Source: Pseudoflavonifractor_A sp022772585 (GTDB taxonomy: Bacteria; Bacillota; Clostridia; Oscillospirales; Oscillospiraceae). Taken from it: a stretch of 64,000 nt of DNA. Below the pieces are notes generated by a model. It ran no database searches, was not told where the DNA came from, and worked only from the letters and a program-made list of their open reading frames with translations. The position numbers and the translations under genes were made by a program. Positions 16,943 through 23,543 of this stretch are shown here, piece after piece; positions within the stretch are counted from its first letter, which is position 1; every line of letters starts with the position of its first letter. The stretch spans positions 1 to 64,000 of the forward strand of contig NZ_JBQHUB010000016.1 in assembly GCF_052065415.1 (NCBI RefSeq), written 5' to 3'.

Positions 16943-18361
16943 TCATGTCAGCGCCTTGAAGCCTTTCGGCGTCAGGACGTTGAACACCATTTTGTTGCTG
17001 ATGACCTCTTTTACTTCAGCCCCCATGTGCATTCCGCGGCTGCTGTACTTTTCCTCACGTTCCTCAGTCTTGACCTTGATGATGCGTCCCTTGATGACGT
17101 GAGGCGTGTCGCATTCGATCAGGCCGTTGATCATACCGGAGCCGCCCACCAGGCCGATCTGGCCGATGGAAAGGGGCAGCAGCGGATGCTTGCCGGCACT
17201 GTCCAGTTCGCTCTTGGCGTTCATCAGCCGCCGGATGCTGTCCGAGTGGGACAGCTGGCGCTCCAGTTCCTTCTCGTTGAACAGTTCTCCTTTGAACAGT
17301 TCCACTTTTTTCGGCACAGCCGGCAGGGCGTAGCGCCCCTCCTGCAGCTGCGTGACGCTGGGGATCGTATCCGGGTCATAGGCGTACTGCTCAAGCGCCA
17401 CGCCGGCCGATGGTTCGTCGATCCGTTTTTTCCGAAGGCCCAGGACCGCCACCTGCTTGAATTTCCTGAACTCCCCGTCGGTAAAGCGCCAAACGGAGAG
17501 GTCTGTAAAGTTCTCGCCAAGGATACGGCAGATATCCGGCGTCAGACGGTAGTAGGGAATGACATAGATCAAAAGTCCGCCAAGCATGAGATGGCCCATA
17601 CTCTCCACCAGAAACCGCTTTTCATGACGCGCCCTGCTGCCGCCCTGGGTCAGCACCGACAAATAGGGCGGATTCAAAAACATCAGGTGGAACGTCTCCG
17701 AGCTGATGCGGCTTTGGAAGAAGCTGCCCACACCGACGCGGTGCAGACGTGTCTGCGCCTCCTCCGCCCGGTATTCGTCCAACTCCACGCCATAGGCATA
17801 GCAGTTGTTTCCCTGCGCGATCTGCCGCAGAGCCTTGCCGCAGCCACAGCAGGGGTCGAACACATTGGTGGTGACCCCCTCCGGGAACCTGATCCCCCGC
17901 AGGATATGGCTGATGTTGTCCGGGTCCGTTGGATAGTAGCCCATGCGGACATTGTTCATGAGGCGGCCGATCACTGCGGCGTTTACCGAATCCGGCCGCT
18001 CCGGCAGCTTTTGCGCAAAGCCGTTCAGCACCTCATAGACGGGCTTGTAGGCCCTGGACATGAGATTGAATCCGGCAAGGCCAGCTTGCAGCTTGCCAGC
18101 CGTTCCGGCCAGGCCGTATTCCTCCAGTTCCAAAAGAGCCAGCCTCGCGTCACCCAGAGCGTTTTGCAGGCGCACAGCAGTCTTTTCCAGTTCCTCATAA
18201 CAGGCGCGGGCTTTTCGCGGCTCGCTCTGGAGGTACTTCTCCACTCTGGCACGGCAGGTCAAAAGCTCGGCGCTGCCCTTCAAAATGGCCTGACGGGCTT
18301 GCGTGAGCTTGGCCGCGGCAAAAACGATCTCCTGGCTTTGTTCATTTTGCAATTCACTCAA
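16943..18361 (-). CDS. DUF6094-type N6 DNA methyltransferase-like protein
   Basis: The 472-residue protein has an N-terminal helical coiled region (about 1-120), then a class I methyltransferase core: motif I FDPCCGCGKALRQ (DPCCGCG about 169-175, replacing the usual DPxCGSG), motif II VELDEYRAEEA, and catalytic motif IV NPPY (about 230-233). The fold and order fit N6-adenine methyltransferases; the family is probably DUF6094. No target-recognition domain or restriction enzyme is evident, so it looks like an orphan or regulatory enzyme. A TTG start at 18361 follows GGAAAGGGTGG and lies just after the upstream stop; a longer reading would overlap that gene. Confidence 0.78.
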   Translation of the reverse strand: MSELQNEQSQEIVFAAAKLTQARQAILKGSAELLTCRARVEKYLQSEPRKARACYEELEKTAVRLQNALGDARLALLELEEYGLAGTAGKLQAGLAGFNLMSRAYKPVYEVLNGFAQKLPERPDSVNAAVIGRLMNNVRMGYYPTDPDNISHILRGIRFPEGVTTNVFDPCCGCGKALRQIAQGNNCYAYGVELDEYRAEEAQTRLHRVGVGSFFQSRISSETFHLMFLNPPYLSVLTQGGSRARHEKRFLVESMGHLMLGGLLIYVIPYYRLTPDICRILGENFTDLSVWRFTDGEFRKFKQVAVLGLRKKRIDEPSAGVALEQYAYDPDTIPSVTQLQEGRYALPAVPKKVELFKGELFNEKELERQLSHSDSIRRLMNAKSELDSAGKHPLLPLSIGQIGLVGGSGMINGLIECDTPHVIKGRIIKVKTEEREEKYSSRGMHMGAEVKEVISNKMVFNVLTPKGFKALT

Positions 18362-18383
18362 CGATTGCCACCCTTTCCGCGCG

Positions 18384-18833
18384 TCATGCCGCCCATGGCA
18401 GCACATCGGCTTTCCGCAGGGCGCCCATCCGCCGGAGCAGTTCTTCGTAGGGCATATCGGCCAGTTCGGAAAGGCGGATATAATTGTTGTACCCGCCGCG
18501 GTGGTCCTTGAGGTTCCGAATGGTTCGGTAGAGGATCACATTCTCTCCTCCGCAAACCGGCTGCTCGATGCAGACATAGATGCCGCCATCCTCCCACATT
18601 CCGCAGAGGGAGCAGTCACCGGACACAGCGATACCCGCCGCGTTGGACTTTACCACCACATCCCGTAAACCGAGATCTTTGGCCAAAGCGCGCAGGAATA
18701 CCTTTCCCTGATTGAGATAGGCCTTTTTGGCCCCATTGGGACCGCACTCCCGCTCGCCCCAGATGTAGCTCAGGTCCCGGCTGAGCAGTTCGTGGAGCCG
18801 CCGCATGTTTTCCTGCTGTGATTTCATTGACAT
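18384..18833 (-). CDS. Hypothetical protein of operon 1
   Basis: A 149-residue protein with an N-terminal helix (MRRLHELLSRDLSYIWGERECG) and a mixed alpha/beta body containing CSLCGMWEDGGIYVCIEQPVCGG, a cysteine-rich turn that could bind metal. It ends in PWAA. It follows an internal hairpin and precedes the methyltransferase gene. No family recognised. Confidence 0.6.
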   Translation of the reverse strand: MSMKSQQENMRRLHELLSRDLSYIWGERECGPNGAKKAYLNQGKVFLRALAKDLGLRDVVVKSNAAGIAVSGDCSLCGMWEDGGIYVCIEQPVCGGENVILYRTIRNLKDHRGGYNNYIRLSELADMPYEELLRRMGALRKADVLPWAA

Positions 18834-18859
18834 CTTGATTCCTCCTCAACTGTTTTTGG

Positions 18860-18892
18860 AAAAGAGGCAAGGGAACGCTCCTTGCCTCTTTT
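18860..18892 (-). terminator. Internal terminator-like hairpin in operon 1
   Basis: Minus strand stem AAGAGGCAAGGA / TCCCTTGCCTCTT with a 4-nt loop, followed by a short T-run, in the 66-nt gap after the bactofilin-like gene. It would reduce expression of the 11 distal genes relative to the first five. Confidence 0.6.
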
Positions 18893-18899
18893 CCTTCTC

Positions 18900-19655
18900 T
18901 CACGCCGCAGGGCGCAGGATCTGTTCCAGCTCGGGATCAAACACCGGAACGTTTTCCTCCGGCGTACCCGGCACGATGCGCAGCGTGTAGCCGCTGCTTC
19001 GCAACAGCTTGAAGGTGCTTACAACACGCTTGAGTTCAAAATCCTCCGCATCGCTGTCCTCAGACTCCCGCGCGGCACGGTCCTGCTCCAGGGCCTCCCG
19101 CACCGTCCGGATGATCTCAGCCTTTACCGCCGGGTCCATGTCCGGCATTTGTTCTTCCTGCGCAGGAGCCTCCTCCACAGGTGTGTATTCGGCGTCCACC
19201 GGCACGCGCTTGGGCTTGGGAGCCGTCAGTGCCACCCAGGCGGAGCGCAGCGCAGATGCCAGCAGCGTGCGAAGCATCCCGCGCTTTTTCGGCGCCAGGT
19301 TGACGACCTCCTCAGCCTTGATCTCACTGATCTCACTGACTGCCACCGTCAGCTTTCCGGTCTCCACATAGGCCGCGGAGAGGAAACAGCTGACCACCGC
19401 GCAGTCGGAGGCGATGACCTCGGGGGCCTGGACACGTTTGGCCAGCAGCCGCTTGCAGATGACGCCGGCACTTTCCAGTTCATCCAGCCGGATCACATCC
19501 GCGTGAACGGAGCCGGCGTGAAGAACGCCGTTTCCGCTGATGGTCTTTGCCCGGACATCGCCGAGAACATGGACGTAGCCCTTGATGACCAGGCGGTCCG
19601 TCACCAGCGATTCATAGCTCACAGTTTCTCCCTTGGGAATGTAGACAGTTTTCAT
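18900..19655 (-). CDS. Bactofilin-like polymer-forming protein
   Basis: The 251-residue protein begins with repeated short beta-strand turns (SLVTDRLVIKGYVHVLGDVRAKTISGNGVLHAGSVHADVI), like the right-handed beta-helix of bactofilins and 'polymer-forming cytoskeletal' proteins. A Pro/Glu-rich acidic linker and a C-terminal helical region follow (about 130-251). The start at 19655 is behind AAAAGGAG; the longer reading lacks a site. Bactofilins polymerise and can anchor DNA-partition proteins. In an operon of replication genes this could be a scaffold or segregation filament, which is inference. It ends in RPAA. Confidence 0.65.
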   Translation of the reverse strand: MKTVYIPKGETVSYESLVTDRLVIKGYVHVLGDVRAKTISGNGVLHAGSVHADVIRLDELESAGVICKRLLAKRVQAPEVIASDCAVVSCFLSAAYVETGKLTVAVSEISEIKAEEVVNLAPKKRGMLRTLLASALRSAWVALTAPKPKRVPVDAEYTPVEEAPAQEEQMPDMDPAVKAEIIRTVREALEQDRAARESEDSDAEDFELKRVVSTFKLLRSSGYTLRIVPGTPEENVPVFDPELEQILRPAA

Positions 19656-19671
19656 GGTTTTCTTCTCCTTT

Positions 19672-19854
19672 TCATGTAGTTTCATTCTTTCTGGTCTGAT
19701 AGTGCGGCCCGCAAAGTCCACGGGCGTTAAAACTCTCCCTGTCCTCAAGCAGCTCCCTGTCCCGTCCTGTCAGGATAAAAAAGCGGAAGATCGCTGCGCC
19801 CCGTATCAGGCAGCCAGGGTAGTTGGCACAGTTTCGGCAGCTCTCGGGTTCCAT
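19672..19854 (-). CDS. Small cysteine-rich protein
   Basis: A 60-residue product starting at ATG behind CATAGGAGGGG, 11 nt after the clamp gene. It has C6-x2-C9-x4-C14 at the N-terminus and a later GLCGPHYQT, which could form one zinc site (Cys3-Cys/His). Too short for a functional assignment. Confidence 0.6.
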   Translation of the reverse strand: MEPESCRNCANYPGCLIRGAAIFRFFILTGRDRELLEDRESFNARGLCGPHYQTRKNETT

Positions 19855-19865
19855 TCCGTCCCCTC

Positions 19866-20963
19866 CTATGCCGCCAACAATTCATCCTTCAGACGTATCG
19901 TGCAGATCAGTGCAAAATCTCCACGTCCTTCCGCCTCCATGATGACCGGTGCGGAGGGGCTGACGATTTTCAGCTTCACGCGCTCCTCGCCGCGGAACTG
20001 CCGCAGGGCGTCTTTCATGTACCGAAGGTCAAAGCCAAACGTCACCGTGCTTTCTCCCTCTGTCCGGATCGCGGTACGAAACTCGCTGCCGCCTACTGAC
20101 ATCAGCAGTTCTCCGCCGCCAAAGCGCACATAGGGCTTCTTGGTCTCCGGCGCGGATTTTTGCAGGAAGTCCAGTTCCTGCAAAAACTCCTCAGGCGATA
20201 CGAGAAGTTCATCCCGGAACTCCCTGGGGATCGCGGATTCCAGGTCATACGCTCTGCTTTCGGCCCTTCTGACCATGACGCTGATGATTCCATCCTGGAA
20301 ACAGACATAGCGTGCTCCGATCCGAAGCGTTGTCTGCTCGCCGTCCAGCAGCTTCAAAAGGGCCGCGGCATCCGTGTTGATCAGGAACGGAGCCGGGAAT
20401 GCAACAGACGGATCGCTGTCACAGGCAAGGCGGTATCCATCCAGCGCATAGACCTGATTGCCGTTGAACTGCACGCAGGAGCTGGATTCTCTTCTGCTCT
20501 GACCGGGCTTCATAGTCGCGTAACGCACACGCTCCACACGCTCCAGCAAAGGCTTTGTGGCCATCGTGAGCTCGTACATGACCTCCAAATCCGGTTTCAC
20601 CGGCCGATCCTCCGCAGGCAGGGCTTCAAACTCCGCCGCCCGGGAACCGCAGCGCATCTTCATACGAAGCTGTGCCTTTTCTCCCTGGCCGGTTTCGCTC
20701 AATTCCAGTTCCAGAGGGCCGTCGAAGTGACGGCAGGCCCGTTCAACATCCTTAGGCCTTCCGAGAAGGCAGGAGAACTCATCACCGGCCGCCGGCAACT
20801 CCAGCGTCACCCAGGCGCCGAGATTCGTTCCCGTCAGGGTACACGTTCCGTCTTTGACCTCCACAAGAACCGCGTTCAGGCAGGGAATACAGCTTCTTTC
20901 CAACACCTTTGATACTTTCCGAAGGCCTTCTGAAAAATCTCTTGCGTCTACTGCACTTGTCAT
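19866..20963 (-). CDS. DnaN-like sliding clamp paralogue 1
   Basis: The 365-residue protein has the three-domain length and pattern of the DNA polymerase III beta clamp: an N-terminal CLNAVLVEVKDGTCTLTGTNLGAWVTLEL (matching 'I-L-x-V-x-x-x-L-x-L-x-A-T-D/N-L'), a middle domain with YALDGYRLA (the 'DGHRL'-type turn), and a C-terminal domain ending near LICTIRLKDELLAA. It lacks the conserved C-terminal PMR motif of housekeeping DnaN. It is probably a dedicated processivity clamp of this system; a second copy is encoded in operon 2. Its start overlaps the E1 gene stop. Confidence 0.82.
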   Translation of the reverse strand: MTSAVDARDFSEGLRKVSKVLERSCIPCLNAVLVEVKDGTCTLTGTNLGAWVTLELPAAGDEFSCLLGRPKDVERACRHFDGPLELELSETGQGEKAQLRMKMRCGSRAAEFEALPAEDRPVKPDLEVMYELTMATKPLLERVERVRYATMKPGQSRRESSSCVQFNGNQVYALDGYRLACDSDPSVAFPAPFLINTDAAALLKLLDGEQTTLRIGARYVCFQDGIISVMVRRAESRAYDLESAIPREFRDELLVSPEEFLQELDFLQKSAPETKKPYVRFGGGELLMSVGGSEFRTAIRTEGESTVTFGFDLRYMKDALRQFRGEERVKLKIVSPSAPVIMEAEGRGDFALICTIRLKDELLAA

Positions 20964-21727
20964 GCCGCTTTTCTCCTCCTCTGTTTTTGCAGGGTAGGCC
21001 GCACATTGACAGAGGTCGTCCCGAAGGTGACCTGCCGCACACGGCTCTCGCCCAATGTCAGAATGTTGTAGACCAGATCCACCACGATGGTCGCCGCCGT
21101 GATATTGGCCGCGATGCTCTGTGGAGCGGAAAGCGACGCCTCTGCGCAGCTTAGCTCCGTGGGGAACTTGTCCGTTTGTTTCAGCACATCCGGATAGACC
21201 GCGCCGATGGGGCGGTACAGTGTCCGGCCGCCGCTTCGGAGTCCGCAGACTACCTGCCCGGTGTGTTCTCCGTTTCCGCTGTCGATGTAGATCAGCTCAT
21301 CCATCTGATAGAACAGGCTGTGGCAGAGCTGCCGGCTTCGGTTGTTGTCCACGGCGCCGATGAGTATGACCTGTTCCTTCATCAAAGGTGCGTTATACTC
21401 CGGCCCCATTTGCCAGGTCTGCGGCGTCAGCAGTTCCTGAAGCCGTTCCTCGCTCTCGATAAACTCTGGCACGTACTCCGTTTCCATTCCAAACACAGCG
21501 GAATACCGCTCCGCCAGGACCTTGGCCTTATTTTCGCCCAGGTCTGCGGGGGTAAAGTTCTGCCGTACAAGGTTTTTCTGCTCCACCACATCGCCGTCGC
21601 AGATGATAAAGCGCACAGGGCGCTCCAGGGCATACAGCAGACGGTACAGATGGGGTGCGATGTGGCCGCCGGTGCCTCCGGCGCCCAGCATAACGACCTT
21701 GACGGGCCGTTCTCTTGAAAACCTCAT
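20960..21727 (-). CDS. ThiF/MoeB-family E1-like adenylyltransferase (PRTRC-type)
   Basis: The 255-residue protein has a Rossmann-type ATP site GAGGTGG (15-21), acidic residues D44/D46 with CDGDVVEQKNLVRQNF (R55, the arginine-finger region), and K69. A SCAEASLSAPQS block puts C194 at the place of an E1-type catalytic cysteine. E1 enzymes adenylate the C-terminus of a ubiquitin-like protein and pass it to an E2 cysteine. It lies between the JAB gene and the first clamp gene, overlapping both by 4 nt. It ends RRKAA. It resembles PRTRC ThiF proteins in size and context. Confidence 0.87.
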   Translation of the reverse strand: MRFSRERPVKVVMLGAGGTGGHIAPHLYRLLYALERPVRFIICDGDVVEQKNLVRQNFTPADLGENKAKVLAERYSAVFGMETEYVPEFIESEERLQELLTPQTWQMGPEYNAPLMKEQVILIGAVDNNRSRQLCHSLFYQMDELIYIDSGNGEHTGQVVCGLRSGGRTLYRPIGAVYPDVLKQTDKFPTELSCAEASLSAPQSIAANITAATIVVDLVYNILTLGESRVRQVTFGTTSVNVRPTLQKQRRRKAA

Positions 21728-23091
21728 GCCAGCAGCGCCTCCGGCAGCCCCCGCAGCAGGTCATCCCAAAAACGGCCTTTGCGGCGATGCGGCGCATCCT
21801 CCGCAAAGCGGCTGTATCGCTCCACGCGGTCCAGCCACTCAGGGGGGAACTCCTCACCGATGCTCTCCAAAACCAGGCCGGGATCGATCTCCTGGAAGGT
21901 GCCTCCGCAGGAGATCCGGGCAGTAATGCTCGGGTAGTACCGCTCCAGATGTCCCAGCACAAAATACAGCCGTGTGGCTTTTTCGTCCCTGTCATCAATG
22001 GCAGAGAATTTTGCCGCCATGCTGTTGTGACTGTGAACGTCGGCGTAATGGATGTACCGCTCCTCCGGCAGCGCGTCGCCGCGCAGGTCTGCGTCGATGC
22101 TGGCCTTGGAAACCTTCTGTTTGGGGACAAAGGCGGAATACTCCTCCCGTTCTTTATCCCAGTAAATGTGGACCAACGCCTCAAACTCCTCCTCTTCATT
22201 CATGAAGCAGCGGAAAAAGGAGACGATCTGCGCCATGAGCTCTCTGGGGATGCGGGGCAGAGCCGGGGTAAACCCGGCCCTGACCGCTGAAAACTCAACA
22301 ACTTTGTTTTTGGGGGCGATAAAGTCGCCCATTTCGGTCTTGCGAAGCTCGTACATACGGCCGTCCTGCCCGGGGATCAGGCAGATGACCTTGTCCGACG
22401 CTTTCGCCGCTTCCACAGAGGGGAACACGCCTTTATAGGAAGTTGTCCCCTTGCTCTGGGCGGTGACTTTGGGCTTCACCAGGCAGTCAGGATTACGGTC
22501 CTTGTCCTTTGCCTTTTTGAGGCCGTCCAGAAACGCTTTGGATTTCTCGATCTCCTCCTTGACGCTGGCGATGGTGGTCTCCTTGGGGTCGGAGATGTAC
22601 TTGGTGGTCTTGCCGTACTCCACCGACCAGGAAACCTTTTTCCCTTCCGCCAGCTCCGGGAAATCATCGGATTTTGCGATGCGCAGCTCCTCAAAGGTCA
22701 TAGAGGTGTCCTTGATGCTCTCCTTGGCTCCGCCGTAGGAAAAAATGGGGGGCTTGTCAAAGAGGGATACCTGCTTGGGCTTATCCTCCTTGGGTTTTGC
22801 AGCCGGTACATTCGTCCCGCAGTTCCCGGCAAGTGCCGCGAACAGGTCAGGTTCGTTGCCCGTGTCTGCGCGCACCATGTCAGGCGCGATGCCCGCGGAC
22901 GTGTTGGTCGTGTCCTGCACAGACGGCTGCTCCGCGGTGGCTCTGTTTTCGGGGGCATATTCCGGTTCCTGAACAGTCTCCGGCGCCGGAGGCGGCGGCG
23001 CGGGGATATTGCCTCCGCCAAAGATCGCGTCGAAGTCCAGGCCTTCCTCGCCCAGTTCCTTGAAGTTAAACGCTTGCTCCAGTTCACTCAT
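21724..23091 (-). CDS. Multidomain JAB/JAMM metallopeptidase-like protein, first gene of operon 1
   Basis: The 455-residue protein has a disordered, Pro/Ala-rich N-terminus (1-125), a middle domain (about 130-260) and a C-terminal JAB domain with an intact JAMM motif: H353-S-H355, S363, D366 (H-x-H-x7-S-x2-D). In ubiquitin-like pathways such enzymes remove the modifier or mature its precursor. At about residue 112 it carries QVSLFD, like a beta-clamp-binding motif, followed by KPP. It leads the operon behind the leader at 23126-23313, with AAAGGAG before its ATG. The last residues are ALLA. The closest known family is the Mov34/MPN/PAD-1 and PRTRC-A type. Confidence 0.85.
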   Translation of the reverse strand: MSELEQAFNFKELGEEGLDFDAIFGGGNIPAPPPPAPETVQEPEYAPENRATAEQPSVQDTTNTSAGIAPDMVRADTGNEPDLFAALAGNCGTNVPAAKPKEDKPKQVSLFDKPPIFSYGGAKESIKDTSMTFEELRIAKSDDFPELAEGKKVSWSVEYGKTTKYISDPKETTIASVKEEIEKSKAFLDGLKKAKDKDRNPDCLVKPKVTAQSKGTTSYKGVFPSVEAAKASDKVICLIPGQDGRMYELRKTEMGDFIAPKNKVVEFSAVRAGFTPALPRIPRELMAQIVSFFRCFMNEEEEFEALVHIYWDKEREEYSAFVPKQKVSKASIDADLRGDALPEERYIHYADVHSHNSMAAKFSAIDDRDEKATRLYFVLGHLERYYPSITARISCGGTFQEIDPGLVLESIGEEFPPEWLDRVERYSRFAEDAPHRRKGRFWDDLLRGLPEALLA

Positions 23092-23233
23092 ACTTCGGGT
23101 CTCCTTTCATTTTTTCGGACAAAAAAAGACCGCAACCGCCCATACAGGCAATTACGGTCTTCTCGGTCCTTATTTGTATTTCCGGTTGATTTGCGGACGG
23201 CTCAGGGCAGACTACCCCCCTGGTCCTTTTCAT
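23084..23233 (-). CDS. Candidate leader ORF of operon 1 (49 codons)
   Basis: A small ORF covers most of the leader, starting at the end of the third tandem repeat and ending across the JAB start codon. It shares MKxTRGVVCP and KTVIACMGxCGL with the ORF at the same place in the operon 2 leader (39579-39737). The two leaders differ by indels that restore frame. Against coding: AGGGCGG is directly adjacent to the ATG, and the similar part is also the terminator-like hairpin, so similarity may only reflect leader duplication. Confidence 0.35.
   Translation of the reverse strand: MKRTRGVVCPEPSANQPEIQIRTEKTVIACMGGCGLFLSEKMKGDPKYE
23121..23161 (-). terminator. Leader hairpin with T-run upstream of operon 1
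   Basis: Minus strand AAGACCGtAAttGCC / GGCggTTgCGGTCTT followed by seven T, between the promoter (23285-23313) and the first start codon. As the first structure of the transcript it would act as an attenuator. The same hairpin occurs in the operon 2 leader. Confidence 0.7.
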
Positions 23234-23280
23234 CCGCCCTAAAATGCTCCGCCCTAAAAATGCTCCACCCTGGAATACAG
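23234..23280 (-). repeat. Three tandem 15-16-bp repeats at the operon 1 start site
   Basis: Minus strand: AGCATTTTAGGGCGG, AGCATTTTTAGGGCGG and the diverged CTGTATTCCAGGGTGG, head to tail, beginning about at the predicted transcription start. They suit a repressor operator or an RNA-binding array. The identical set is at 39738-39784. Confidence 0.75.
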
Positions 23281-23284
23281 CTAT

Positions 23285-23313
23285 ATTTTACCCCAACCTG
23301 CGGACATTGTAAA
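23285..23313 (-). promoter_or_regulatory. Promoter of operon 1
   Basis: Minus strand TTTACA (23308-23313), 17-bp spacer, TAAAAT (23285-23290). The promoter and the flanking leader are nearly identical to those of operon 2. Confidence 0.8.
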
Positions 23314-23394
23314 CTTGCGGTTGCCGCAAGGGCAGCGCAGCAAAGGGGGTGCGGGTCTCAGGTAGGCACCAAGAAGTGCGAAGCACTTAGAAGC

Positions 23395-23535
23395 GCCAAC
23401 CGAATTCACAAGTGAGACCCCTTATTCGGAACGCAGAGATGCAAAACAGCCCGGACGATTGACGTCCGGGCTGTTCGCCTCGCTGAGCGCATGATACAGG
23501 GCTTCCCCTATATAGAAGTGCGCCATTCGGTTTCA
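23395..23535 (+). repeat. Dispersed repeat copy 1 with strong palindrome
   Basis: Contains a CTTATTCGGAACGCAG block, the palindrome AACAGCCCGGAC / GTCCGGGCTGTT, and a distal block ending in GTGCGCCATTCGG. It lies just after the stop of the SLH gene at 23544 and can serve as its terminator. Other copies are at 44025-44170, 55000-55140 (inverted) and, partially, 55678-55740. No gene is seen between 23314 and 23543. Confidence 0.7.
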
Positions 23536-23543
23536 GATCCTGC

